Origin: Streptomyces sp. WMMB 322
GTDB lineage: Bacteria; Actinomycetota; Actinomycetes; Streptomycetales; Streptomycetaceae
Assembly (NCBI RefSeq): GCF_900090145.1
Contig: NZ_FMHI01000008.1
Coordinates: 124,001 to 188,000 of the forward strand
Length of the DNA: 64,000 bases
Direction of reading: 5' to 3'
Below, piece by piece: positions 51,473 to 63,444 of this stretch (position 1 is its first letter; each line of letters opens with the position of its first letter). The notes beneath the pieces are model-generated. The model worked only from the letters and a program-made list of their open reading frames with translations. It was not told the DNA's origin and ran no database searches. The position numbers were made by a program, and so were the translations under genes.

Positions 51473-52399
51473 TCAGCCCTGCGTGCCCTTGTGCCCGGCG
51501 GCTCCCAGCAGCCGCACCGCCTCCAGGGCGCAGCCCCACGAGACCGTGACACCCGCGCCGCCGTGGCCGTAGTTGTGCACGCACAGCGTGCCGTCCGGCA
51601 GCGTCTCCGTCTCCAGCCGCACCCGGGGGCGGTACGGGCGCAGCCCCACGCGGACCTCCAGGACGCGCGCCTGCGCGAGCTCGGGGTGGACGCGGGCACA
51701 ACGCTCCACAATGGCCCGCGTGGTGGCCGGGTCGGGAACGGTCTCCTCCTCGTCCTCGTCGGCCGTGCCGCCCAGCAACAGGCCGTAGGGCTGCGGCAGT
51801 ACGTAGGTGGTCTCGCTCGCGCCCGCCTCCGAGGAGAGGAACCACTCCTCGATCCCCGGGTTCTCCACGACGACGATCTGCCCCCGTACGGGCCGCACTT
51901 CGGTGTCGCCGACCAGTTCGCGCGCGCCGAGCCCGCTGCAGTCGACCACGACCGGCGCCTCGGCCGACACCTCCGCGAGGGAGGCGGCGGTGCGCTGCTC
52001 CCAGCGGCCGCCCGCGGCCGTCAACCGCCTCCGCAGGTAAGGGAGATAGGTCTGCATGTCGACAAGAGGGGTGCGCGGCGGCGATCCGATGAGGGACATC
52101 CACTCCGGCGGCACCGAGGACGAGGAGCCTCCTTCAAGGGTGCCCCGCACCAGCCGTACTCCCGTGAGCGCCGGCTGCTCGGCGAGCCACGCGAACTTCC
52201 GGAACGAGCGCACCGCCCACTCCAGCGCCTTCTGTCTGGGTTCGATGCGGTACGGCCAGCACAGGCCTCCGGAGATCCCCGACGCCGTGTCCGCGTCCCG
52301 GTCGCGGCTCCACACCCGTACGCCCATGCCGCGCTCGGCGAGCAGCACGGCCGTCGTCAGCCCGCTCACCCCGCCGCCGACGACGATCACTTCATCCAT
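51473..52399 (-). CDS. FAD-dependent D-amino-acid oxidase-like protein
   Basis: 308-aa DAAO-family flavoprotein. The Rossmann motif is VIVVGGGVSGLTTAVLLAERG; ISGGLCWPYR, VVDCSGLGAREL, VRPVRGQIVVVENPG and the C-terminal HNYGHGGAGVTVSWGCA are hallmarks of D-amino-acid oxidases. The Arg in GLRPYRPRVRLE fits the substrate-carboxylate ligand. It probably oxidises D-amino acids to keto acids with production of peroxide. Confidence 0.9.
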   Translation of the reverse strand: MDEVIVVGGGVSGLTTAVLLAERGMGVRVWSRDRDADTASGISGGLCWPYRIEPRQKALEWAVRSFRKFAWLAEQPALTGVRLVRGTLEGGSSSSVPPEWMSLIGSPPRTPLVDMQTYLPYLRRRLTAAGGRWEQRTAASLAEVSAEAPVVVDCSGLGARELVGDTEVRPVRGQIVVVENPGIEEWFLSSEAGASETTYVLPQPYGLLLGGTADEDEEETVPDPATTRAIVERCARVHPELAQARVLEVRVGLRPYRPRVRLETETLPDGTLCVHNYGHGGAGVTVSWGCALEAVRLLGAAGHKGTQG

Positions 52400-52559
52400 G
52401 CCGCGACGTTATCCCGCCGCGACGCGTGAGAATCGCCCGACGGTAGGGGATGCCCCGGCAGCCGCTTGCGCACACGTACCGGCCGCAAAACACTCACGTC
52501 CTGCACATCCCTGCGGAGAACCCTTACGCGTGGCACATACAGCGGGCAGAATCCGCGCC

Positions 52560-55500
52560 ATGTCCCGTGCAGCCGCCACCGAACTCCTCGACGTTCTCGA
52601 GCCGCTCGCATATCCGCAGCGCACCCGGCAGGTCGCCGCCCACGCACGGGCCGCCGGCCGCGAGGAGCTGACGGGGCTTCTGCACGGGCTCGAGGAGTAC
52701 GGGACGTACGGGCAGCGGATCGCGGTCATCGCCGCGTGCGCGGGCCAGGACACCGACTACCTCTCCGCGCGGCTGGCGCACCCCGACCCCTTCATCCGGG
52801 GCCACGCCCAGCGCGCGGCCGCCGCACCCTCCTCCCGTGTCAGCGACGACGCGCTGTGGGTGGCCCTGCACGACGCGCCGTCCGCGATACGTGCCCAACT
52901 GGTGCGCACCATCGTCCGGGGCCGGCGCACACAGCTCGCCGACGGCCTGGTCGACGCCGTCCGCGGCCGCTGGGGCGACGCGGAGGCGGCGCGGCTGCTC
53001 CCGGCCTGCGGCCCCGAGACGGCGGCGCGGCTGCTGCCGGCGCTCTTCCACGCCGTCACCGGCTGGCGCTCGCTGGCGGCCCGGCATCCGGATCTCCTTC
53101 TGGCCGATGCGGGGCGGCAGTTGGAGGACCTGCCGCACGTGCTGCGCGAGCAGTGGTGGCGGCGGTACGGGGCCGGGATCGCCCGCACGGCCGCCGCCCG
53201 GCCGCGGCGCGTGCTGGATCTGCTGGAGCAGTACCGCGACGAGGGCCTGCTCACGCCGGAGTTCCTGCCGCACCTCGTGCGGCTCGTCTCGGCCGACCCG
53301 GGACGTGCGCTGCGGCTGCTGCTGCGTCCCGCCCAGATCGGCCGGCTGCGCGAGACCGGGCTGCCCGCGAATGTGCTGCGGCGGCTGGTGCACGTCGATC
53401 CGGCCGAACTGGAGGACCTGGGGCGGGTGTTCAGCGGCCACCCCGCGCGCCTGGCGGAGCTGCTGCACGCACTGCCGCCCGGCCGACGGGCCGGCTTCTA
53501 CGAAGCCGTGACCGACGCCGAGGAACGTGAGCACGCACCCGTGGACGAGGAGGTGCTCCGGGCGCTGCCGCACAGCCTCCGTGAGGAGGAGGCCCGGCGG
53601 ATGGCGCACCAGGCGCGCGCACGCGGAGCGCACTGGTCGACCGTGACGGCCGCCCTGGCGCATCTGCCCGACGAATCGGCGTACGCGGAAGTCACCGCCG
53701 CCACTCGTCGCCCCTCGCCCGAGGACAGGGCCCTGGCCTGGCCGATGCTGGTGCGTCAGGCCGCACACACCTCGCAGCGCCACGGGGGCAACCGGACCGT
53801 CGTGACGGCCCTCGTGGCGGACATGGCCCGGCTGCGCGACGAGCAGGAGTCCGTACGGGCCGCCGCGCTCGGCGCCCTCGCGGACCTTCCGGCGCGGCTC
53901 TTCGAGGACGCCGCCGTCGAGCACCTGGACCGCGTCGCCGGCGACGCCGTGGGCGCGCCGGGCTCCTCGCAGGAGAGCCGCGCCGCACTCGGCCGGCTCG
54001 CCCGCTCGGTGCTGCGCGAGCACGTCGCCGGCGCCCAACAGGGCCTGACCGGCTGGGCGTTGCGCACCATCGTCCGGCTCACGGGGAACACCGACGAGGC
54101 GGACCTCGGACGTCTCGACCGGAGACTGCCCCACGGCGGGGAGCATGCCGTCTTCGAGGCGCTGCGGTACTGGCTGGAGGCGGGAGCCGAGAACGACGAC
54201 CACGGCCTGACGTTCGCGCTCGCACGCGCCGTGGGCAGCCGCGCTTCGGGGATGCCGGAGCTGCAGCAACTGCTGTGGCAGGCCGTCCAGTTCGGTACGG
54301 AGCACACCGCCCGCACCGCCGTCGAGCTGTGGCTGGCCGACCCTGCGAGGAGGGCGGAGCGGGCCGGGCGGGTGCTTGCCGTGGACGCCTCGGCGGCGCT
54401 CCTGCCCGTCGTCTCGCGGACGATCACGACGCGGCGCACGGATCTGCTCGACCCCGTCCTGGACGCCACCCCGCCCTGCGGCCGGTTCTTCAGCAAGGAG
54501 AGCCGCCGTCCGCAGCCGCCGGTCGGCAAGTGCACGGCCCGCTGGCTGCCGCGCCAACTGCGCGCCGCGGCAAAGCTTCTGGCGCAGGAGGCGGACGACG
54601 ACAGCAGCCCGATGCCCGCGCGGCGAGCGGCGCTGCGGCGCCTCGCCGCGATTCCCGGCGAGGGCGGCAGAGAGCTGCGGCTGTGGGCGAACGACCCGGT
54701 CGAGGCCGAGTCGGAACTCGCCGACACCGCGCTGGCGGCCACCGTGCGGACCGACCGGCCCGACGAGGCGCTTCCGCTGCTGCTGGAGCACGTCCGCGAC
54801 GGGCGCGCCCACATCGCCGTCCCCGCCCTGCCCCGCGCGTTCCGCTACACCGCGCCCTGGCGGCTGTCGGACGTGCTGCGCCGTCTGCTGCTCCCGCCGT
54901 CCGGCACGCCGCAGACGGAGCAGCGCCGCGGGCCGGGCGCCGAGCGCAGCCCGGAGGAGGTCCGCGCCGCAGCCGACTCGCTCGCCTCCCGCAGAACGGC
55001 CGTGCGGCTCGCCGTGGAGTGCCTGCCCCTGGCCGAGGCGGCGGAGCTGCTGCTGAAGGTCTACTCGTTCCCGGGCCAGCACCCGGATGTGAAGTCGGCA
55101 TGCGTGAGGTGCGCAACGCGGCTGCTCGACGACGACCGCGCCTGGGAAATCGTCGAATCCGCGGCACAGGGAGTGCCCGTACTGCGCCACGCCCTGATGC
55201 GCGTACGTCCGCTCGAACTGCCCGAGAGGCACCGGGAACGGTACGCCGGGCTGATCACCGGCCTGTGCCACGTGGACGACCGGAGCGTGACCGAGGCCGT
55301 CTACTCCTCGCTGGCCGACTGGGCGCTGTGGGCACCGGACGCGGCGGCCGTGCTGTCCTCGGCCGTCACCGACCTGGGCAACCGCGGCACCTGGCGGCAG
55401 GCCGCCGAAGGGCTCGTCGAGCTGGTGATCACGCTTCCCGGTACCGGCCGCACGCTCGAACAGGTGCTGTCCGGGCTCATCGCCGCGGACTGCGCACCCG

Positions 55501-56036
55501 ACACCCCCGACGCCCGCGCCGACCGCGACCGCCCGGCCAGGCGCCGCGTCCAGCACATCGCCCGCACCCTCGGCGAGTGCGCGAGGCAGCGGGCCGCGGC
55601 CCGCCGCCCCGCCGGACGGACGGGCGTACTCCTCGCCGGGCACGAGGAGTTCGTACCCGTCGCGGCGAAGCTGCTGTGCTCGGCGGTGACCCTGGAGAGC
55701 GACCCGGAAACCGTCGGCCGTCAGCTGCGCGGCATCGCCGGTCTGCACGGTCACCGCCCGGGACTGGCGTGGCGGACCGCCGAGGAGCTGCGCCGCTCGC
55801 TGCGTCCCCTCCAGCGGCCCGCCGAGACCAGGGAGCGGCTGCTGCCCGTGGCGCGGGAGCTCGCCGAGGACGGCGGCACGGCGGCGGGGCTGCTGGCCGT
55901 GACGCTCGCCGCCGCGGTCAACCCGGCATCCGGCTGGTCGGAGTCCTGGCGTGAACTGCTGCGGACGATGCGCCGCCACGACGTGCCCGACGTGCGGGCC
56001 GCCGCGCTGGAGCTGGAGACCGACCCGGGGGAGTGA
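52560..56036 (+). CDS. Large helical-repeat protein of unknown function (1158 aa)
   Basis: I do not recognise this protein beyond its architecture. It is almost wholly alpha-helical with recurring Leu/Ala/Arg-rich helix pairs of about 35-40 residues (for example LARHPDLLLADAGRQL, HLVRLVSADPGRALRLLL, ALGALADLPARLFEDAAVEHL), like HEAT/ARM solenoids. It has no signal peptide, membrane segment, nucleotide motif or catalytic signature. A Cys pair (PPCGRFF...GKCTARW) lies near residue 640. No clear ribosome site; the ATG at 52560 is where the recognisable coding sequence begins, and a leaderless start is possible. Related giants occur in Streptomyces genomes as orphans. Confidence 0.75.
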   Translation: MSRAAATELLDVLEPLAYPQRTRQVAAHARAAGREELTGLLHGLEEYGTYGQRIAVIAACAGQDTDYLSARLAHPDPFIRGHAQRAAAAPSSRVSDDALWVALHDAPSAIRAQLVRTIVRGRRTQLADGLVDAVRGRWGDAEAARLLPACGPETAARLLPALFHAVTGWRSLAARHPDLLLADAGRQLEDLPHVLREQWWRRYGAGIARTAAARPRRVLDLLEQYRDEGLLTPEFLPHLVRLVSADPGRALRLLLRPAQIGRLRETGLPANVLRRLVHVDPAELEDLGRVFSGHPARLAELLHALPPGRRAGFYEAVTDAEEREHAPVDEEVLRALPHSLREEEARRMAHQARARGAHWSTVTAALAHLPDESAYAEVTAATRRPSPEDRALAWPMLVRQAAHTSQRHGGNRTVVTALVADMARLRDEQESVRAAALGALADLPARLFEDAAVEHLDRVAGDAVGAPGSSQESRAALGRLARSVLREHVAGAQQGLTGWALRTIVRLTGNTDEADLGRLDRRLPHGGEHAVFEALRYWLEAGAENDDHGLTFALARAVGSRASGMPELQQLLWQAVQFGTEHTARTAVELWLADPARRAERAGRVLAVDASAALLPVVSRTITTRRTDLLDPVLDATPPCGRFFSKESRRPQPPVGKCTARWLPRQLRAAAKLLAQEADDDSSPMPARRAALRRLAAIPGEGGRELRLWANDPVEAESELADTALAATVRTDRPDEALPLLLEHVRDGRAHIAVPALPRAFRYTAPWRLSDVLRRLLLPPSGTPQTEQRRGPGAERSPEEVRAAADSLASRRTAVRLAVECLPLAEAAELLLKVYSFPGQHPDVKSACVRCATRLLDDDRAWEIVESAAQGVPVLRHALMRVRPLELPERHRERYAGLITGLCHVDDRSVTEAVYSSLADWALWAPDAAAVLSSAVTDLGNRGTWRQAAEGLVELVITLPGTGRTLEQVLSGLIAADCAPDTPDARADRDRPARRRVQHIARTLGECARQRAAARRPAGRTGVLLAGHEEFVPVAAKLLCSAVTLESDPETVGRQLRGIAGLHGHRPGLAWRTAEELRRSLRPLQRPAETRERLLPVARELAEDGGTAAGLLAVTLAAAVNPASGWSESWRELLRTMRRHDVPDVRAAALELETDPGE

Positions 56037-56132
56037 CCGGTCCCCGGGCCGCGGCGGGGGGCCGGGCCGCGCCGCCGCCGGAGCCAGGAATGCGCGCGAC
56101 GTCCGGCAGAAGGGCCCGTAGCATCGGCGGGC

Positions 56133-57812
56133 ATGTCCGCAACTCTCGTCGCCAAGGCACTCACGGCAGGTCACGGTGACCGCACGCTCTTCTCCGGACT
56201 GGATCTCGTCGTCGCCCCCGGGGAAGTGGTGGGCCTCGTCGGGGTGAACGGCGCCGGAAAGTCCACCCTGCTTCGGATCCTCGCCGGGCTGACCGGGCCC
56301 GAAGAGGGGGAGGTGTCGCTCAACCCGCCGGAGGCGACGGTTGGCCACCTCCCGCAGGAACCGGAACGGCGTGCGGGCGAGACGGTCCGCGCCTTCCTGG
56401 AACGCCGCACGGGCGTGGCGGCGGCCCAGAGGGCACTGGACGAGAGCACACGCGCCCTGGAGGAGAACCGGAACGGGGCCGCGGACGCCTACGCCCTGGC
56501 CCTGGAGCGCTGGCTGGCCCTCGGCGCCGCCGACCTGAGCGAAAGGGCGGCCGAAGTCACCTCCCGGCTCGGCCTGGACGTGGCCCTCGACCGCCCGATG
56601 ACGACCCTCTCCGGGGGCCAGGCCGCCCGCACCTCCCTGGCGTCCCTGCTGCTCAGCCGCTACGACGTCTTCCTCCTGGACGAGCCCACGAACGACCTGG
56701 ACATGGACGGTCTGCACATCCTGGAGACCTTCGTCGGCGGCCTGCGCGCCGCCACGGTGCTCGTCAGCCACGACCGGGAGTTCCTCTCCCGGACCGTGGA
56801 CAGCGTGCTCGAACTCGACCTCGCGCAGCAGCTCGTGAGCCAGTACGGCGGCGGATACGACGGCTACCTGGAGGAGCGCGCCCGCGCCCGCAGGCACGCC
56901 CGCGAGGAGTACGAGGAGTACGCACGGACCCGTGCCGGCCTGGAGGCCAGGGCCCGGCAGCAGCGCGGCTGGATGGACAAGGGCGTGCGCAACGCCCGCC
57001 GGAAGATGCCCGACAACGACAAGAACGTGCGCAACGCCCGCATCGAGGCCACGGAGAAACAGGCCGCCAAGGCACGGCAGACGGACCGGATGATCGAACG
57101 CCTCGACGCCGAGGCGGTGGAGGAGCCCCGCAAGGAGTGGCAGCTGCGCATGGAGATCGCGGCCGCACCGCGCTCGGGGTCCGTCGTCGCCACGCTCCGG
57201 GGTGCCCGGGTGCGCCGCGGCGACTTCGCGCTGGGGCCCGTCGACCTCCAGATCGACTGGCGCGACCGCGTCACCGTCACCGGGCCCAACGGAGCCGGCA
57301 AGTCCACGCTCCTGGCCGCGCTGCTCGGCCGCGCCGAACTCGAGGCGGGCAGCGCCTCCCTGGGCTCCGGCGTCGTCATCGGCGAGGTCGACCAGGCGCG
57401 CCGCCTCTTCCACGGGGAGGAGAGCCTGCTGGACGCCTTCCGCGACGCCGCGGCGATGGAGCCGGAGGAAGTGCGCACGCTGCTCGCGAAGTTCGGGCTC
57501 TCGGCCCGTCATGTGCTGCGCCCCGCGGCGACCCTCTCCCCCGGCGAGCGGACCCGGGCGGCGCTGGCGCTCCTTCAGGGGCGCGGTGTGAACCTGCTGG
57601 TGCTGGACGAGCCCACGAACCATCTCGACCTGCCGGCCATCGAGCAGCTGGAGTCGGCGCTGGCCTCCTACGAGGGCACGCTGCTGCTCGTCACCCACGA
57701 CCGCCGCATGCTGGAGGCCGTTCGCACGACGCGGCACATCGAGGTGTCCGGCGGCACCGTACGGGAACGCCGGCGCCCGGAGGCCTCCCCGGCGAAAGCT
57801 CCGCCCCGGTAG
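56133..57812 (+). CDS. ABC-F family ATPase
   Basis: 559-aa protein with two ABC domains and no membrane part. Walker A motifs are GVNGAGKST (37-45) and GPNGAGKST (about 386-394); signatures are LSGGQ and LSPGE; each half has LLDEPTN or VLDEPTN. The inter-domain linker (about 235-340) is Arg/Glu-rich and coiled (ERARARRHAREEYEEYARTRAG), the part of ABC-F proteins that reaches into the ribosomal E site. It could protect ribosomes against an antibiotic or assist translation. It follows the large helical-repeat gene by 96 bases on the same strand. Confidence 0.9.
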   Translation: MSATLVAKALTAGHGDRTLFSGLDLVVAPGEVVGLVGVNGAGKSTLLRILAGLTGPEEGEVSLNPPEATVGHLPQEPERRAGETVRAFLERRTGVAAAQRALDESTRALEENRNGAADAYALALERWLALGAADLSERAAEVTSRLGLDVALDRPMTTLSGGQAARTSLASLLLSRYDVFLLDEPTNDLDMDGLHILETFVGGLRAATVLVSHDREFLSRTVDSVLELDLAQQLVSQYGGGYDGYLEERARARRHAREEYEEYARTRAGLEARARQQRGWMDKGVRNARRKMPDNDKNVRNARIEATEKQAAKARQTDRMIERLDAEAVEEPRKEWQLRMEIAAAPRSGSVVATLRGARVRRGDFALGPVDLQIDWRDRVTVTGPNGAGKSTLLAALLGRAELEAGSASLGSGVVIGEVDQARRLFHGEESLLDAFRDAAAMEPEEVRTLLAKFGLSARHVLRPAATLSPGERTRAALALLQGRGVNLLVLDEPTNHLDLPAIEQLESALASYEGTLLLVTHDRRMLEAVRTTRHIEVSGGTVRERRRPEASPAKAPPR

Positions 57813-57977
57813 GCACCCAGGGACGTCTGCCCGCGGCCCGGAGGCGGGAGCGGGGCCGGCCGTCCACCCTCGACTGCCCAGTGACGCGGCCGTATTCGGG
57901 ACTTCCGGACCGCGGACCCGGGCGCGGGATGCCACGGCCGGGCTGCTCCCGTGTGCCGCCGAACCGTCCCCGTGCAG

Positions 57978-58010
57978 CGGCCGGGCCACCCCGCGGGTGT
58001 GGCCCGGCCG
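57978..58010. terminator. Hairpin between the ABC-F and tex genes
   Basis: CGGCCGGGCCAC and GTGGCCCGGCCG form a perfect 12-bp stem with a 9-base loop. It lies eight bases past the stop of the leftward tex gene and serves as its terminator, and perhaps for ABC-F from the other side. Confidence 0.75.
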
Positions 58011-58017
58011 CGTGCGC

Positions 58018-60450
<2,433 letters not shown>

Positions 60451-60533
60451 GATGGTTGGTCCGCCTTCTTGGTGCTGGGTGTCCCCGGTGAGCATGCATT
60501 GTGGCAGGTGGCACCGTCAGACGGAGGCACGGA

Positions 60534-60571
60534 CCGGGCCCGCGTGCGGAAAACTCCGCATGCGGGCCCGG
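60534..60571 (-). terminator. Hairpin terminator after the LPFR gene
   Basis: A 16-bp stem with one G-U pair (arm CCGGGCCCGCGTGCGG) and an A-rich 6-base loop lies 42 bases past the stop of the LPFR gene and 84 bases before tex, so it separates the two leftward genes. Confidence 0.75.
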
Positions 60572-60613
60572 CTGTTGTACCGTCTCCCGTTGTCGTGTCG
60601 CGTGGCAGGGGAT

Positions 60614-60745
60614 TCAGACCCTGCGGCCGGCCCTCGACGCGCCGCCGAAGAGACGGGCCACGAGGCGGAAGGGCAGGGTCACCACGGTCGCGATGCCGCC
60701 CGCGACCATGCGGAGTGCGTCTGCGACAGCCCGGAACATACGCAT
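60614..60745 (-). CDS. LPFR motif small protein (43 aa)
   Basis: A tiny protein, MRMFRAVADALRMVAGGIAT followed by VVTLPFRLVARLFGG and a basic end. The LPFR motif and amphipathic basic helices match a family of very small actinomycete proteins. It may associate with the membrane. The upstream in-frame start at 60859 would overlap the next gene and lacks family likeness. Function is unknown. Confidence 0.7.
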   Translation of the reverse strand: MRMFRAVADALRMVAGGIATVVTLPFRLVARLFGGASRAGRRV

Positions 60746-60827
60746 CGGGTGGCCCCGAAGGGCGCACGTGAACCCCCGGCGGGCCCGGTGCCCGGTCCGC
60801 AGCGGGCCAACCCGGATGCAGCTCGCT

Positions 60828-61688
60828 TCACTTGCCGAACAGGTCCGCCGGGAAGGCACCCGCGTTCACGGCCGACGCGGCGAAGCCTCCGGCCAGTTCG
60901 GTGAGGCGCGCCACCCCCTCCGCACCCAGATGCTCGTAGGGGGCGCTGTCCAGACGGTCGGTGCTGTACTCCAGCTCCTTGCGCAAGGAGGCGCCCTCCT
61001 CGGTGAGTTCGCCCTCGGCGTCCAGCAGGCCGCGCTCCCGCAGCCGCTCCTGGGCCGCCGTCCAGTCCTGCTGGTTGTAACCGCGCGTCGACAGCACCCA
61101 CTTGGGGGACATGCCGCGACCGCTGGAGGTGTGACTGACGAGAGCCTCCAACGGGTCCAGGCCCGCCGAGAGCAGCACGGCTATGTGCGAGTCGCCGCGG
61201 TGTTCGCGCAACACGGTGGCGGCGTGCCAGTAGGCCAGGTGCGGCGCCTCCGGCACGGGCAGGCCGGCATTGGCGGCGTAGAGCGGACGGCCCGGGCGCG
61301 TGCAGCCCTCGGTGGCCTTCAGCGCCAGCTGTGCCGCCTCGGTCATCTCCGGGGAGGTGAGGACCTCTTCGCCGAGCAGTTCGCGGAGCATCGAATCGAC
61401 GGCCCGCAGCCGCGCGGCGAGCACCGTCGCGGGTGAGGCGTACTCCCACACGGCGGGCACGAAGCGCGCGACGAGCGCGGGGCTGAAGTTGTAGAAGGTG
61501 GCGGTGACCGTGCCGGCACTCACCGCACCCAGAGGCGCGGCACGTCCCGCGAGATAGACGGCGCTGGGGTCCTCGATGCCGTAAGGGGCGAGCTCCTGGC
61601 CCAGCGCGGGGGAGAAGTACACGGCCGAGTGGAGGGGGTTGAGCATGTTGTGGCACCGGCGGGCGGCGCGTTCCGGGAGAGACGTCAT
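60828..61688 (-). CDS. SCO6745 family helix-turn-helix-like protein
   Basis: 286-aa protein of the actinomycete SCO6745 family. Typical elements are RRCHNMLNPLHSAVYFSPALGQEL, TFYNFSPALVARFVPAVWEYA and the winged-helix-like C-terminal part RGYNQQDWTAAQERLRERGLLDAEGELTEEG. The ATG at 61688 follows a promoter-like AT-rich stretch with no ribosome site, so the message may be leaderless or start at the GTG two codons upstream. Function is unknown. Confidence 0.85.
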   Translation of the reverse strand: MTSLPERAARRCHNMLNPLHSAVYFSPALGQELAPYGIEDPSAVYLAGRAAPLGAVSAGTVTATFYNFSPALVARFVPAVWEYASPATVLAARLRAVDSMLRELLGEEVLTSPEMTEAAQLALKATEGCTRPGRPLYAANAGLPVPEAPHLAYWHAATVLREHRGDSHIAVLLSAGLDPLEALVSHTSSGRGMSPKWVLSTRGYNQQDWTAAQERLRERGLLDAEGELTEEGASLRKELEYSTDRLDSAPYEHLGAEGVARLTELAGGFAASAVNAGAFPADLFGK

Positions 61689-61697
61689 GACCACACG

Positions 61698-61711
61698 TTA
61701 CCGATAGGTAA
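61698..61711. promoter_or_regulatory. Palindrome at the promoter of the SCO6745-family gene
   Basis: TTACCGATAGGTAA has perfect 5-bp arms with a 4-base centre, ten bases upstream of the start codon. It overlaps the probable -10 region, so it may be a repressor site. Confidence 0.45.
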
Positions 61712-61786
61712 ATCGCTTGTCCCGGCCTCCTCCCGCGGCAGCCGTGCGGCGCGGGCGTGCAGACAGGGGTGGCTTCGCCTGCGGCG

Positions 61787-62650
61787 CTACCGGCCCGCCG
61801 GACCGGGGGTCCAGCGGAAGCGCGGGGCCCGCCGTTCCATGAACGCGGCGGCGCCCTCGGCCGCTTCACCGCTCTCCGCGGCCACCCGCCGCCAGTGCCC
61901 GGTACGGGACGCTTCCACCGTGCTCCCGGTGAACTCCTTCGCCGCCGCCTGCGTCAGCTGCGAACGCTCGACCAGCGTGCGCGTGAAGGTGCCAACGCGT
62001 TCGTCCAGGCTCTCCTCGGGATGCACCTCGTCCACGAACCCGGTGCGAAGCGCGCGGTCCGCGTCGATCAACTCACCGGAGAAGAGAAGGTACTTGGCGG
62101 TCGCGGGCCCCACGAGCCGGACGAGGCGCTGCGTGGACGAGGCGGGGTAGACGATGCCGAGCTTCGCCGGTGTGACGCCGAACAGCGAGCCCTGCGCGGC
62201 GAACCGCAGGTCGCACGCCGCCGCGAGTTGCGCCCCGCCTCCCACGCAGTGGCCGCGCACGGCGGCCAGCGTCGGTTTGGGGAACGCGCTCAGTGCCTCC
62301 TCGGCCGCGACCGCGAGTTCCTGTGAGGACTCCACGGAGTCACGCAGAGTGGAGATGTCGGCTCCCGCGCAGAAGGTGTTCTGCGCGCCCGTGACGACGA
62401 GGACCCGCACGGATGCGTCGTCGGCGAGGGCCGAGAGCACCCCGGGCACCTCCCGCCACATGGCCTCGGTCATCGCGTTGCGCTTGGCCGGATTGTGCAG
62501 GACGAGGGTCGCCACGCCGTCCGCGTGCTCCGTGAGCAGCGTGGGCTGTGCCTGCCGCGTCTGCTCCGCCCACTGCGACTGCTGTGCCTCGGATGCCGGA
62601 TGTCCTTGCGGCTCCGCCGGTCCTTGCTGCGCGGGTCGTGCTCGCTCCAT
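61787..62650 (-). CDS. Enoyl-CoA hydratase/isomerase family protein
   Basis: 287-aa crotonase. The oxyanion-hole motifs are FCAGADISTL and VRGHCVGGGAQLAAACDLRFA. At the second acidic position the protein has TPAKLGIVYP, lacking the usual PE; this favours an isomerase or other crotonase reaction over plain hydration. The first 38 residues are a Gln/Pro-rich extension. It is a single gene in its own unit. Confidence 0.88.
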   Translation of the reverse strand: MERARPAQQGPAEPQGHPASEAQQSQWAEQTRQAQPTLLTEHADGVATLVLHNPAKRNAMTEAMWREVPGVLSALADDASVRVLVVTGAQNTFCAGADISTLRDSVESSQELAVAAEEALSAFPKPTLAAVRGHCVGGGAQLAAACDLRFAAQGSLFGVTPAKLGIVYPASSTQRLVRLVGPATAKYLLFSGELIDADRALRTGFVDEVHPEESLDERVGTFTRTLVERSQLTQAAAKEFTGSTVEASRTGHWRRVAAESGEAAEGAAAFMERRAPRFRWTPGPAGR

Positions 62651-62886
62651 GTACGGATCGTAGCCGGGCGAGTGACCGGGCAGGCGTCAGGCAGTGGCCG
62701 GCGAGCACCGGAGCACGGGCGCAAGGTCTGTCACAGACCCGTCCTGGGCGGAAGTCTTCTGTCAATTGCCATCGATAAGTGCCGACTTGCGGTCAGTGGG
62801 CCGGAGCCGGCCCCCGGCGTACCAACACTCAATGCACGCACATCTGCAAGAACGCTCGCGTGCAAGTACATCCGGAGAGAATCGGG

Positions 62887-63444
62887 GTGCGGGAAATGGA
62901 GAACCGCCGGGGCAGGGCGCCCGGAGCGGGCGGGGTGTCCCCGGTGGCCCTGCCGGTGCAGGAACGGACCGCATCACCGGTCCGCGAGGGAAGCTGGCGG
63001 TTCACCGCCCCCGCCCTGGACTCCTCCGTGCCGCAACTGCGGTACGCCGTACGCGATCTCGTCCGGCGCCAGGGCGCCGTACCGGAGGACGTCCTGCAGA
63101 ACCTGCTGCTGATCCTCTCCGAACTGGCCACCAACGCCGTACGGCACGCGGCGCTGCTCTCACCCGAGATCGGAGTGGAGGTGGCCCTGCAGAACGGGTG
63201 GCTGCGCATCGCCGTGGAGGACAGCCACCCCTACAGGCCCAAGGCCCTGGATTTGGACCCCGATCAGGAGCACGTCGGCGGGAGGGGCCTGCTGCTCGTC
63301 AAGGTGATCACATCGGAGTCGGGCGGAGTGTGCGACGTCGAACAGACCGGCACGGGGGGCAAGGTGATCTGGGCGGCGCTGCCCGTCCCCGTCGTCCACG
63401 GCGGCCTGCCCCCGGCGGTCACCAGCCGGCCGCCGCTCCCGTGA
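62887..63444 (+). CDS. RsbW-like ATP-binding protein (anti-sigma type HATPase)
   Basis: 185-aa histidine kinase-like ATPase domain without a phospho-acceptor. The N-box is ILSELATNAVRHAA, the G1-like motif IAVEDSHPYRPK and the G2 region GGRGLLLVKVI. Streptomyces carries dozens of such proteins, some acting as anti-sigma or anti-anti-sigma kinases. GTG 62887 has GGAGAG seven bases upstream and was preferred over ATG 62896. Its last 26 bases overlap the convergent idi gene. Confidence 0.86.
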   Translation: MREMENRRGRAPGAGGVSPVALPVQERTASPVREGSWRFTAPALDSSVPQLRYAVRDLVRRQGAVPEDVLQNLLLILSELATNAVRHAALLSPEIGVEVALQNGWLRIAVEDSHPYRPKALDLDPDQEHVGGRGLLLVKVITSESGGVCDVEQTGTGGKVIWAALPVPVVHGGLPPAVTSRPPLP

